NCBI GenBank assembly: GCA_902762785.1
Contig: CACWPL010000008.1
Span: 18,186 to 82,185 of the forward strand
Source: an uncultured Ruminococcus sp.
GTDB lineage: Bacteria > Bacillota > Clostridia > Oscillospirales > Ruminococcaceae
Length of the DNA: 64,000 nt
Direction: 5' to 3'
The position numbers were made by a program, and so were the translations under genes. The notes under the pieces are model-generated. The model saw nothing but the letters and a program-made list of their open reading frames with translations. It was not told where the DNA came from and made no database searches. Shown piece by piece: positions 42,000 through 50,167 of the stretch (its first letter is position 1; every line of letters begins with the position of its first letter).

Positions 42000-43427
42000 A
42001 TGGAAACTCTCAATGAACTGATCCGCAGCATCGACGGCGTGGTGTGGGGGATCCCCCTGATCGTGCTGATCCTGGCGTGCGGGGTGCTGCTGACCGTGCG
42101 GCTCGGGCTCGTGCAGGTGCGGCGGCTCGGCACGGCGCTGCGCTTCATGGTGCAGAACGAGGAGGGCGATGGCGAGGTCTCGAGCTTCGCGGCGCTCTGC
42201 ACGGCGCTCTCCGCCACGGTCGGCACGGGCAACATCGTCGGTGTCGCGACCGCGATCGCGGCGGGCGGGCCTGGCGCGCTCTTCTGGATGGAGGTCGCCG
42301 CGTTCTTCGGCATGGCGACCAAGTACGCCGAGGGACTGCTGGCCGTCAAGTACCGCGTCCATGAGCCGGACGGCACCATGCTCGGCGGCCCCTTCTACTA
42401 CATCGAACGCGGTATGGGCAAAAAATGGTCGTGGCTCGCCAAGCTCTTCGCGGTGTTCGGCCTCTGTGCCGGCATCATGGGCATCGGAACCATCACCCAG
42501 ATCAACGGCATCACCTCCGCGGCCAACAGCTTCTTTGACCCGGATGCCCTCCATACCGTGACCATCCTCGGCCGTCCCTACACGCTCACGACCGTCATCG
42601 CGGGGCTCTTCATCACGCTCTGCGTGGCGCTCATCATCATCGGCGGCATCAAGCGCATCGCGCAGGTGTCCGAGGTCGTGGTGCCGGTCATGATCCTGCT
42701 GTATGTCGGGAGCTGCCTGACCATCGTCATCGGCCACATCACCGAGATCCCCGCGGCGGTCGTCACGATCCTGCAGGGGGCGTTCGGCCTGCGTGCCGTG
42801 GCGGGCGGTGCGGTCGGGACGGCGATCGTCCTGGCGATGCGCAGCGGCGTGGCACGCGGCATCTTCTCGAACGAGGCCGGCCTCGGCTCTGCGCCCATCG
42901 CGGCCGCCGCCGCCCGCACCCATGAGCCGGCGCGGCAGGGACTCGTCACCATGACGGGCACCTTCATCGACACGATCGTCGTCTGCACGATGACCGGCCT
43001 CTCCATCGTCATGGCCGGGAGCTACGACAAGGGCCTCGAGGGCGTGGCCATCACGACCGACGCCTTCCGCTATGGTCTCCCCTTCCCGGAGCAGGTGTCG
43101 GCGTTCATTTTGATGATCTGCCTCGCGGTGTTCGCGTTCACGACCATTTTGGGGTGGAACTACTATTCCGAGCGCTGCCTCTCCTACCTGATCGGCGGCG
43201 CGAACAAGACCGTGACGCTCGTCTACCGCTGGATCTATGTCGCGGCGGTCGCGATCGGGCCGTATCTGGCGGTCGAGGCGGTGTGGAACCTCGCGGACAT
43301 CTTCAACGGCCTCATGGCCATCCCGAACGTCATCGCGCTGATCGCCCTCTCCGGCGTCACAGCCGCGGAGACGAAGGACTACCTCTCCCGCCTCAAGGCC
43401 GAGGAGCGGGCGGCGAGGAAGAAGTAA
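42000..43427 (+). CDS. Sodium/alanine symporter, AGCS family
   Basis: A 475-residue protein with about ten to eleven helices and AGCS signatures: SALSATVGTGNIVGVATAIAAGGPGALFWME near residue 65, then FSNEAGLGSAPIAAAAART. It co-transports alanine or glycine with sodium. A GGAG site lies about ten bases before ATG 42000. It is divergent from the EamA gene, and no separate promoter is clear. A terminator follows. Confidence 0.92.
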   Translation: METLNELIRSIDGVVWGIPLIVLILACGVLLTVRLGLVQVRRLGTALRFMVQNEEGDGEVSSFAALCTALSATVGTGNIVGVATAIAAGGPGALFWMEVAAFFGMATKYAEGLLAVKYRVHEPDGTMLGGPFYYIERGMGKKWSWLAKLFAVFGLCAGIMGIGTITQINGITSAANSFFDPDALHTVTILGRPYTLTTVIAGLFITLCVALIIIGGIKRIAQVSEVVVPVMILLYVGSCLTIVIGHITEIPAAVVTILQGAFGLRAVAGGAVGTAIVLAMRSGVARGIFSNEAGLGSAPIAAAAARTHEPARQGLVTMTGTFIDTIVVCTMTGLSIVMAGSYDKGLEGVAITTDAFRYGLPFPEQVSAFILMICLAVFAFTTILGWNYYSERCLSYLIGGANKTVTLVYRWIYVAAVAIGPYLAVEAVWNLADIFNGLMAIPNVIALIALSGVTAAETKDYLSRLKAEERAARKK

Positions 43428-43448
43428 CGCCTTATATCACGATACAGA

Positions 43449-43480
43449 GCCCCCTTCTATCCGATCGAAGGGGGCGCTTT
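43449..43480 (+). terminator. Terminator of the AGCS gene
   Basis: GCCCCCTTC / GAAGGGGGC followed by GCTTTGG; a weak T-run. Confidence 0.7.
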
Positions 43481-43560
43481 GGCAGCTATCGTATCGCGGA
43501 GATGCGTGGCCGGAAACAGATCGCCATCTGAAAAAGGCCGGGCATCCATGTTTTCGTTTT

Positions 43561-44016
43561 TTATAGATACATCGCCATAGGATCGTCATCAGGCGCTTCC
43601 AGGATCTTTGTATCCTTGATGCACTGCTTGATCCACTTTTCATCCTCCAGCGCCGCCTTTGGGACCCCGTATCTCTGGTGAAGGATATCCAGAAAAGCAA
43701 GAAAATTAGCCGGAAAGCCATTCATCCCCGTTGCCGCTATCACAGTATCATCGTATGTGAGATACAGTCTCCACATCGTTCCATCTAAGACTCCATCGTT
43801 ATCATAATACCGTTTGTTCCACTTTTTGAGAAGCTTCATATCTGCGATGAAGCTGTCTTCTATGTCTGTAAGATCCAACTGGAACGGTCTCCCATTGACG
43901 AGAAAAAGGATACTGACCCTCCCACTTTCGGATGTTTCAAGGATCGTATCATATCCTTCACCGATATGATGCCAAGCATCTGTCCATTCAAATCGAAAGG
44001 CTTTTATCCTTGCCAT
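43561..44016 (-). CDS. Orphan hypothetical protein, AT-richer than its surroundings
   Basis: A 151-residue soluble protein: MARIKAFRFEWTDAWHHIGEGYDTILE..., with beta strands and a short helical tail. Its codon use is clearly more AT-rich than the neighbours (many ATA, TTT, AGA, AAA codons), suggesting recent acquisition. No family is recognised. The aromatic N-terminus and acidic tail resemble small immunity or adaptor proteins, but that is a guess. Ribosome-binding site GGAGGGG precedes ATG 44016. No partner toxin is adjacent. Confidence 0.55.
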   Translation of the reverse strand: MARIKAFRFEWTDAWHHIGEGYDTILETSESGRVSILFLVNGRPFQLDLTDIEDSFIADMKLLKKWNKRYYDNDGVLDGTMWRLYLTYDDTVIAATGMNGFPANFLAFLDILHQRYGVPKAALEDEKWIKQCIKDTKILEAPDDDPMAMYL

Positions 44017-44128
44017 CCCAGCACCCCCCTCCTTTTATCATGATACCACCTTTCGATGGGGATGTCAAGCAGCAGATCACTCTCCATATCAAGGGATAGC
44101 GCCGATCGGAGCGATACACAAAGAGATA

Positions 44129-44155
44129 GCCCCCGCCGACTGCACCGGCGGGGGC
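44129..44155 (-). terminator. Terminator-like hairpin after the GH44 gene
   Basis: GCCCCCGCCG / CGGCGGGGGC in the 30 bases downstream of the GH44 stop; the T-run is poor (TATCTCTTTG). Confidence 0.6.
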
Positions 44156-44183
44156 TCGATTCAAAGGAGGGGATGTATCTGCG

Positions 44184-46562
44184 TTAGTTCTGTGCGGTGG
44201 TCTCGGGCTTGAACTCGGTGATGAGCTTCACGACGTACTTCAGGATCATGAGCGCATCGGTGGTGTCCGGCGCACCGTTGAAGTCGACATCGGCAGCATC
44301 GGCCTGGTCGTCCGTCAGGGACAGACCACCCAGGAGCGCCTTGTTGATCGCGATGACATCCATGATGTCAACGACGCCGCTGAGGTCGACATCGCCCTTC
44401 TTGACGTTCGAGGGCACAGAGGGATCCGTGGGCGCCTCGGTGGGAGTCTCGGTCGGTGCCTCGGTGGGCGTGGTCACGGCCTTGTCATAGACGAGGGTGA
44501 CGGAATTGTAGGTGATGGTCAGGTCGGCGCCGGTGTCGTCGTTGGAGGAGGACTTCCACCAATCCTGGATCTCGATGAAGGTATCGAGGGACTCGCCGTC
44601 TACGACCTTCGTGGTATTCTCGACCGGATCGTCGGTCACGGTGAACTTGCCGTCCATCTCGACCACGCAGTCGCCCGTGCCGGCCTCATAGCCATAGGAC
44701 TTGAAGCCCCAAACGGTGCCGTCCTCGCACTTGACATTGTTGAAGGCCAGGCCGCCGCCGCCGCCGTACCAGGATGCGCCGGAGGAGCAGGTCAGGGTCG
44801 TGTTGAGGATGATCTTCTTGAGGGACGCCATGTCCTCGACAGGGATCATCGGGAAGCCGTTCTTGGACTTCTCGAGGTCGGAGAACTGGAAGGTGACCTC
44901 GGTCTCGGTGTTCTCCTTCGGCTGGTCGATCTCGGCTTCGGAGGCATCCTTGGAGATGACCACCTGTGCCACGGAGAGCGCCGGGAGGGTGATGTTGACG
45001 GTGTTGCCGGTCACGTCGTTCTGTACGTCGATGACGCGGATGTCGCTGCTCTCGCCGGTGATGGCGTAGACGGTCGCGGAGCTGTAGTCGGCGCCGCCGG
45101 CGAGGGTGATGGTGGTGTTCTGGTCGTTCGTCATGTCCTTGTTGGTCACAACGACGGTGACAGTGGAGTCGTCCTCGCCCTGGATGGACGCATAGGCCGT
45201 GCCCTTCTCGACATCGGAGGACTTGGCGCTGACGAGCGTATCACCGAACGCACCGCCCTTGCCGTCATAGTTCGTGTAGAGGTCGATGGCGGAGAGCTGG
45301 TACTTGATGCTGCTGCTCAGCGGCCAGAGGGTCGCGAGGTAGACGTCGTTCGCGGCGAAGGCACCGAGCGCATCAGCCTCCGCGATCGCGCCGGACACAT
45401 GGTCGCCGCCGCCGAAGTTGTACTCGGTCATGGCGAGCTTGGTGCCGGGATAGTAGGTGGAGATGGAGTTCTGGATGGTCGGCAGGAAGGGCATGTAATT
45501 GCTCAGCGCATCGGTCACCCAGCTCACCTCGCGGTAGCCCTTCTCATAGAGCGTGCGGGGCGCCTGGACGCGGGCCGCGATGTCCTTGTCGGAGGTGGCG
45601 CTGCTCTCGGTGACGCGGGCATCGCCCTTGGCCTCGGAGTAGTAGTGGACGTCGATGGCGTCGATCAGACGCTTGCCGGCGGTCTGCTCGGCCTTCTTCA
45701 TCTGGTCGAGGTAGTAGGAGATGAACCAGTCATAGGACGCATCCTTGTCCGGGGCATCGTTGAGCTGGTAGTACGCATAGACACCGAACAGCGCCAGACC
45801 GAAGACCTCGGCCTTGGGATCGACCGCCTTGATCGCGGAGGCGTAGGCCGTGGACTTGTCGACCATCTCCTTGTAGGTGGTCTTGTCGGGATGCATCAGG
45901 CTGTGGGTACCGCTCCAGAGGGCGGGCTCGTTGTCGAGGTTGTAGCCGTTGATGCCCGTCGCGGTGCCGGCATCGCCCAGCTTGTTCACGAGGTAGTTGA
46001 CGTACTCATCCATATAGACGGAATCATCGGTCAGATCCGGCTCGAGGGAGAAGGCGGCGTTCTTCGTGGCCTCGACCTTCTTCCAGCGTGCGGAGGGCGC
46101 GGCCTCTGCGGCAGTCACCTCGCCGTTGCCGTCGGCGGAGACATAGCCGGCCATCTGGATGGTCGCCATCTTGTACGGCACGCCGTACTTCTCGCAGTCC
46201 GCAGACAGGTGCAGCGCGCAGGCACCGGGCGTGGCAGCCTCGGCCTTGGTGTAGTTCTGCACGAGATAGGTGTCGGAGCTGTTCTTCCAGTCGGAGCCGG
46301 CGTTGGAGAAATTGTTCTCCCAGTTGTAGCCGGAGAAACGGTTGCCGCCCTGACGAACGGCGTTGACGGTCACGTTCCCGAGCTGACCGGCATCGTTGAT
46401 GCCGAAGATGTACGGGCTGATCGCCTTGTGCTCGGCTGCGACGTCGACCGCGACGGTGAGGTCATAGCTCCCGGCGGCAGATACCGTGGCCGGCAGGATG
46501 GGGGCAGCGGTCGCTGCGAGGGTGATGGCCGCCGTCATGGCGGCAAGGATCCTGTGCTTCAT
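44184..46562 (-). CDS. Endoglucanase/xyloglucanase GH44 with CBM76-like module and dockerin
   Basis: A 792-residue protein with a signal peptide (about 1-29). The GH44 catalytic domain (about 33-545) has acid/base Glu212 in YNLDNEPALW and nucleophile Glu380 in MTEYNFGGG. Next, residues about 555-695 form a beta module with WYGGGGGLAF and WWKSSSNDDTGADL, resembling the CBM76 found on Ruminococcus flavefaciens GH44. A Thr/Pro linker leads to a dockerin (about 725-785). GH44 acts on xyloglucan and mixed glucans. The Xre regulator lies 72 bases upstream on the same strand and may control it; no clear promoter lies between. Confidence 0.92.
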   Translation of the reverse strand: MKHRILAAMTAAITLAATAAPILPATVSAAGSYDLTVAVDVAAEHKAISPYIFGINDAGQLGNVTVNAVRQGGNRFSGYNWENNFSNAGSDWKNSSDTYLVQNYTKAEAATPGACALHLSADCEKYGVPYKMATIQMAGYVSADGNGEVTAAEAAPSARWKKVEATKNAAFSLEPDLTDDSVYMDEYVNYLVNKLGDAGTATGINGYNLDNEPALWSGTHSLMHPDKTTYKEMVDKSTAYASAIKAVDPKAEVFGLALFGVYAYYQLNDAPDKDASYDWFISYYLDQMKKAEQTAGKRLIDAIDVHYYSEAKGDARVTESSATSDKDIAARVQAPRTLYEKGYREVSWVTDALSNYMPFLPTIQNSISTYYPGTKLAMTEYNFGGGDHVSGAIAEADALGAFAANDVYLATLWPLSSSIKYQLSAIDLYTNYDGKGGAFGDTLVSAKSSDVEKGTAYASIQGEDDSTVTVVVTNKDMTNDQNTTITLAGGADYSSATVYAITGESSDIRVIDVQNDVTGNTVNITLPALSVAQVVISKDASEAEIDQPKENTETEVTFQFSDLEKSKNGFPMIPVEDMASLKKIILNTTLTCSSGASWYGGGGGLAFNNVKCEDGTVWGFKSYGYEAGTGDCVVEMDGKFTVTDDPVENTTKVVDGESLDTFIEIQDWWKSSSNDDTGADLTITYNSVTLVYDKAVTTPTEAPTETPTEAPTDPSVPSNVKKGDVDLSGVVDIMDVIAINKALLGGLSLTDDQADAADVDFNGAPDTTDALMILKYVVKLITEFKPETTAQN

Positions 46563-46634
46563 AATGATCTTCTCCTTTTTATAGTATACTTGGTGTCTCT
46601 GTCGAAGTCCCGGCGTGCGGGACGAGGTGACGTG

Positions 46635-47465
46635 TCATTTCCCGGCACGGAAGGCGCCGGTGTCCCAAAGCTCGATGTTCGGATCGATGTACTGGAGGTA
46701 GTTCACGAAGGACGTCGCCAGCACGAGGATCGTCTCAAGGGGGATGCTGTGGGTGTAGCCATAGACGGGGGCTTTGTCGTTGTCGATCCGCAGGGACCAG
46801 ATGGCACCGCTGCGGTCGAGCAGCTCGAGCACCTCCTCGGTCGTCTTGGGCGGAAGGCCGGTGCTCTGGGCGATCTGCTGGGCAGACCAGAGGTGGTTGC
46901 GCTCACTCGCGCCGAAGAAATAGAGGATCTCCAGTGCCTCCCGCCGCGAGAGCAGGCGGAAGAACTGAAGGAGCCGGTCGGTGACGGGCGCATAGCTGTC
47001 GATGCCGTGCGCGGGGATCTGGAGGAAGACGAAATAGCGCATCTCCCTGCTGATCCTGGCGAGGGCGAGCTCGCGGTCGGTCTTGAGCTGGGCGTAGGTC
47101 TCGCGCAGCAGGTGCTCCGGCACGCGGAACTCACTGCACTGGATGTTGCTGTAGGCATTGATGACGGAATAGAACAGGTCCATGCAGTAATCGCCGCGGT
47201 CGGCCTCGGGCATGGATTGCAGGGTCTCGGTGATGAGGGCGATCGGGTCGATGCGCTCCTCCTCGCGGAGCCCGAAGAGGACGTCGAGCGAGACATCGAG
47301 CGCCTGCGCGATGCGCGGGAGCAGCTCCCCGTCCGGGTACGACCCCTTCTCCCACTTGGAGACGGCCTGCGGCGTGACATTGAGCATCCCGGCGAGCGTC
47401 TCCTGGGTGAGGCCGCGCTGCCGACGGTAGTAGGCCAAGCTCTCTGCAAAGTTGCGTTTCGCCAT
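46635..47465 (-). CDS. Xre-type transcriptional regulator
   Basis: A 276-residue protein with an N-terminal helix-turn-helix (LAYYRRQRGLTQETLAGMLNVTPQAVSKWEKGSYPDGELLPRIAQALDVSLDVLFG). A helical C-terminal domain of about 200 residues lacks recognisable motifs but has a winged-helix-like segment (SAQQIAQSTGLPPKTTEEVLELLDRSGAIW). Such regulators often respond to nutrients. It has its own promoter and lies just upstream of GH44, so local control of that gene is plausible. Confidence 0.85.
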   Translation of the reverse strand: MAKRNFAESLAYYRRQRGLTQETLAGMLNVTPQAVSKWEKGSYPDGELLPRIAQALDVSLDVLFGLREEERIDPIALITETLQSMPEADRGDYCMDLFYSVINAYSNIQCSEFRVPEHLLRETYAQLKTDRELALARISREMRYFVFLQIPAHGIDSYAPVTDRLLQFFRLLSRREALEILYFFGASERNHLWSAQQIAQSTGLPPKTTEEVLELLDRSGAIWSLRIDNDKAPVYGYTHSIPLETILVLATSFVNYLQYIDPNIELWDTGAFRAGK

Positions 47466-47494
47466 TCGCGCCCCCTCCTGTGGTTGTTTTTTAC

Positions 47495-47523
47495 ATTATA
47501 GCATATTTTAAATTTGAAATCAA
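47495..47523 (-). promoter_or_regulatory. Promoter of the Xre gene
   Basis: On the reverse strand TTGATT (47518-47523) and TATAAT (47495-47500), spacer 17, TGC extension. Confidence 0.88.
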
Positions 47524-47548
47524 GCAATGACGACATGTATTTTTCACC

Positions 47549-47582
47549 TATCATTTTATTTTTACAAATTATTCAAATGATA
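47549..47582. promoter_or_regulatory. Inverted repeat upstream of the Xre promoter
   Basis: TATCATTT (47549-47556) and AAATGATA (47575-47582) flank an 18-base AT-rich centre. It may be an operator or hairpin; nothing else is seen in this AT-rich 47530-47660 stretch. Confidence 0.4.
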
Positions 47583-47661
47583 GTTGATTTTATCGCTTGA
47601 TATTCGAGCGGATGAACGGCCTTTCGAGAAAGTTTTCAACGTACAGATGAAAAAGTGCAAA

Positions 47662-47691
47662 AAAACGACCGCCGCTCGGGAGGAGGGGCGG
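47662..47691 (-). terminator. Second terminator after the GH5 gene
   Basis: Read in reverse, GACCGCCCCT..GGCGGTC is followed by GTTTTTTTG. Confidence 0.75.
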
Positions 47692-47713
47692 TCATCCATC
47701 CAACTGAAAAAAT

Positions 47714-47742
47714 GCGCCCGCCCCCTCTCCTCGAGGGGGCGG
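47714..47742 (-). terminator. First terminator after the GH5 gene
   Basis: Read in reverse, GCCCGCCCCCTC / GAGGGGGCGGGC is followed by GCATTTTTT. Confidence 0.85.
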
Positions 47743-47755
47743 GCACGAACTCAGA

Positions 47756-48706
47756 TCACAGGCAGCGCAGCAGCTCGCCGCGCACACTGTCGAGGCGGGG
47801 ATCGGTCAGGCCGAAATCCATCGCCTTATAGCTCCATGCGCAGCGGCCGATGCCGTGGCGCTCGAAGACGCTGTGGATGGTGCGGTACCACGCGAGTGCA
47901 TCCTCCGGGGCAGTGCGGTCGATGACGCCATATTCGCCGCAGTAGAGCGGCACGCCGTTCGCCTTCGCCTTCTCGATGGCGGACGCGAACAGGTCCTCGA
48001 AATACGCCGCATCCGTGCCGCTCTCCGCGAACGGGATGCGGACCTCGGGGTCGATCGCGTCGGTCCAGTAGGCGCCCTGGTGTGTGAAGGTCAGGGGCTC
48101 GTAGCAGTGCATGTTGTAGACCACGCGGCTGTCGAACGGCGCCTCGAGGTCCTTGACGGCCTCGGCGGCGTTGTTCCAGTAGCTGCCGACGAGGATCAGC
48201 GTCTCCGGCGCGAACGTCCGGATCCGCGCGATGCAGCGGCGCACGACCTGGTTCCACACGGGCAGATAGTCGCGGTCCGTCACCTCGTTGAGCAGCTCGA
48301 AGGCGATGCGGTCGGGGGCGTCACCGAAGCGGCGCGCGATCTCCTCCCAGAGCCGATAGAACCGCTCCTGGAGCGCTGCGCTCTCGAAGAAGCCGTGCTC
48401 GTCCTCGCCGTAGGTATCGAAGGAGAAGCCGGCGGTCTTGTGGAGGTCGATCACCACATGCAGCCCGAGCGCACGGCAGTCCTCCGCTGCCTGCGCGAGG
48501 AGCGCGAAGCCCTCCTCCGAGAAGCCCTTCCCCTCCTCGAGGACATTGTGGTCGACCGGGATCCGCACATGGTCGGCACCCCATGCCGCGATCTTCTCGA
48601 GATCCTGCTTGGTGATGAAATGATGCAGACGCTCCTCGCTGTAGTCGCACTGGGAGAGCCATCCGCCAAGGTTGACACCGCGATAAAAGCCAAGTTTTTT
48701 GAGCAT
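47756..48706 (-). CDS. Glycoside hydrolase family 5, without signal peptide
   Basis: A 316-residue TIM-barrel enzyme. It has GVNLGGWLSQ, WGADHVRIPVDH, the acid/base Glu in FELLNEV, and the nucleophile Glu in LYCGEYGVIDR. There is no signal peptide or dockerin, so it should be cytosolic and act on imported beta-glucan or mannan oligosaccharides. ATG 48706 follows AAGGAAGA by nine bases; the frame to 48742 is too long. Specific subfamily not assigned. Confidence 0.88.
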   Translation of the reverse strand: MLKKLGFYRGVNLGGWLSQCDYSEERLHHFITKQDLEKIAAWGADHVRIPVDHNVLEEGKGFSEEGFALLAQAAEDCRALGLHVVIDLHKTAGFSFDTYGEDEHGFFESAALQERFYRLWEEIARRFGDAPDRIAFELLNEVTDRDYLPVWNQVVRRCIARIRTFAPETLILVGSYWNNAAEAVKDLEAPFDSRVVYNMHCYEPLTFTHQGAYWTDAIDPEVRIPFAESGTDAAYFEDLFASAIEKAKANGVPLYCGEYGVIDRTAPEDALAWYRTIHSVFERHGIGRCAWSYKAMDFGLTDPRLDSVRGELLRCL

Positions 48707-48740
48707 AGGGATCATCTTCCTTTCGTTTCTCTGTGATCTC

Positions 48741-48746
48741 ATTATA
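48741..48746 (-). promoter_or_regulatory. Extended -10 box for the GH5 gene
   Basis: On the reverse strand ATGCTATAAT supplies a TGC extension with TATAAT (48741-48746); no convincing -35 lies 17 bases upstream. Confidence 0.55.
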
Positions 48747-48856
48747 GCATGGAACGCCGTATCAAGATAGTGATCTGTTGACCTATATGACAGGATGTTG
48801 CAGGGAAAATGCTGGCGTGCCGTACCGTCCTTCTCAAAAAAACGTCTTTCCGAGAC

Positions 48857-48885
48857 TTGCGTTCGCCGTGTTTTTCGTGTATAAT
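48857..48885 (+). promoter_or_regulatory. ldh promoter
   Basis: TTGCGT (48857-48862) and TATAAT (48880-48885), spacer 17. Upstream lies an AT-rich stretch. Confidence 0.85.
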
Positions 48886-48937
48886 AAAGGAGACGGCAGC
48901 GATGCCGGGAACCTCATTATAAAGGAGATGCATCATC

Positions 48938-49891
48938 ATGAATACAGACAGCAGAAAGGTCGTCCTCATCGGCACCGGCATGGTCGGCATGAGCTTTGCC
49001 TATGCCCTCGTGAACCAGGGCGGCGCGTGCAATGAGCTCGTCCTCATCGACGTCAACAAGGTCCGCGCACAGGGCGAGGCCATGGACCTCAACCACGGAC
49101 TCGCATTCGCGAAGTCCAATATGAAGATCTACGCCGGCGAGTACAAGGACTGCCGCGATGCCGACATCGTGGTCATCGCCGCGGGCGTGGCCCAGAAGGA
49201 CGGCGAGACCCGTCTCGACCTGCTCCAGCGCAATGTCGAGGTCTTCCGCAGTATCGTTGGGCCGGTGGTACGCTCCGGCTTCGACGGCATCTTCCTCGTG
49301 GCGACCAACCCCGTGGACATCATGACCCGCGTGACCTACGAGCTCTCGCGCTTCGGCGCCTCCCGCGTCATCGGCACGGGCACCTCGCTCGACACGGCGC
49401 GTCTGCGCTACCTGCTGGGCGACTATTTCACGGTCGACCCGAAAAACATCCATGCCTATGTCATCGGTGAGCATGGGGACAGTGAGTTCGTGCCTTTCTC
49501 GCAGGTGATGTTCGCGACCAAGCCGGTCTCCGCCATCCTCGAGGACGAGCGCAACAGCTACTGCATCGAGGACATGGAGCGCATCGAGGAGCAGGTGCGC
49601 ACGGCGGCCTATAAGATCATCGAGGCCAAGCGCGCGACCTATTACGGTATCGGCATGGCGATCGCCAGAATCGTGAACGCCATCCTCGGCGACGAGAACT
49701 CCGTGCTGACCGTCTCCGCGAAGATGTGCGGCGAGTACGGCCAGCGTGACGTGTTCATCGGCGTGCCCTGCATCATCGGCCGCAACGGTGTCAAGGACAT
49801 CGTCGAGCTGACCCTCACGGACGACGAGAAGAAGAAGTTCGACAGCTCCGCCGCCGTCCTCAAGGAGTATTTCGACGGACTGACGCTGTAA
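48938..49891 (+). CDS. ldh: L-lactate dehydrogenase
   Basis: A 317-residue protein of normal length. The NAD-binding start VVLIGTGMVGMSFAYAL, the substrate loop VAQKDGETRLDLLQRN with the catalytic Arg, ATNPVDI, and the active-site His in GEHGDSEF are all intact. It reduces pyruvate to lactate and regenerates NAD+ in fermentation. ATG 48938 follows AAAGGAG by about eight bases. Confidence 0.95.
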   Translation: MNTDSRKVVLIGTGMVGMSFAYALVNQGGACNELVLIDVNKVRAQGEAMDLNHGLAFAKSNMKIYAGEYKDCRDADIVVIAAGVAQKDGETRLDLLQRNVEVFRSIVGPVVRSGFDGIFLVATNPVDIMTRVTYELSRFGASRVIGTGTSLDTARLRYLLGDYFTVDPKNIHAYVIGEHGDSEFVPFSQVMFATKPVSAILEDERNSYCIEDMERIEEQVRTAAYKIIEAKRATYYGIGMAIARIVNAILGDENSVLTVSAKMCGEYGQRDVFIGVPCIIGRNGVKDIVELTLTDDEKKKFDSSAAVLKEYFDGLTL

Positions 49892-49900
49892 TTGACAAAG

Positions 49901-49933
49901 AAGAGCCCGCCCCGGCAGTACGCTGGGGCGGTC
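49901..49933 (+). terminator. ldh-side hairpin
   Basis: CCGCCCC (49907-49913) pairs with GGGGCGG (49925-49931). Its right half, AGTACGCTGGGGCGGTC, recurs at 50133-50152. Confidence 0.65.
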
Positions 49934-49984
49934 ACTCCCACAGACCTTTCGGACGAAGGCACAGCTTCTCTGCGCCCCCGGTCG

Positions 49985-50088
49985 CCCCTCACCCCCTGAC
50001 CCCCTCTCCCCGTCCGGGGAGAGGGGGAACGAATAGGTGGCCCTGCGGGCCACCGCCGCTTGTTCCACCGCCGATGGCGGCGGTGGAG
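49985..50088 (+). repeat. Three-hairpin intergenic element, copy A
   Basis: CACCCCCTG is followed by three hairpins: a perfect 13-pair stem (50000-50012 with 50015-50027), an 8-pair stem GGTGGCCC-TGC-GGGCCACC (50036-50054), and a stem in CCACCGCCGATGGCGGCGGTGG (50065-50086). GCCGCTTGTTCC links the last two. Copy B at 63895-63990 has the same order with compensatory base changes. Confidence 0.75.
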
Positions 50089-50120
50089 GATGATCGACAC
50101 GAGCAAGATCATCCGACAAA

Positions 50121-50155
50121 AACGACCGCCCCAGTATCACGCTGGGGCGGTCGTT
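50121..50155 (-). terminator. Terminator of the DUF4350-like lipoprotein gene
   Basis: AACGACCGCCCC / GGGGCGGTCGTT, 12 pairs, with a T-run on the reverse strand (TTGTCGG). Confidence 0.8.
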
Positions 50156-50167
50156 CTGCGTATCAGA

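Noticed and set aside
47584-47925. A 113-codon forward frame near the GH5 terminators
   Set aside because: It crosses two terminators and the end of GH5 and its translation is Arg/Ser-rich without a ribosome-binding site.
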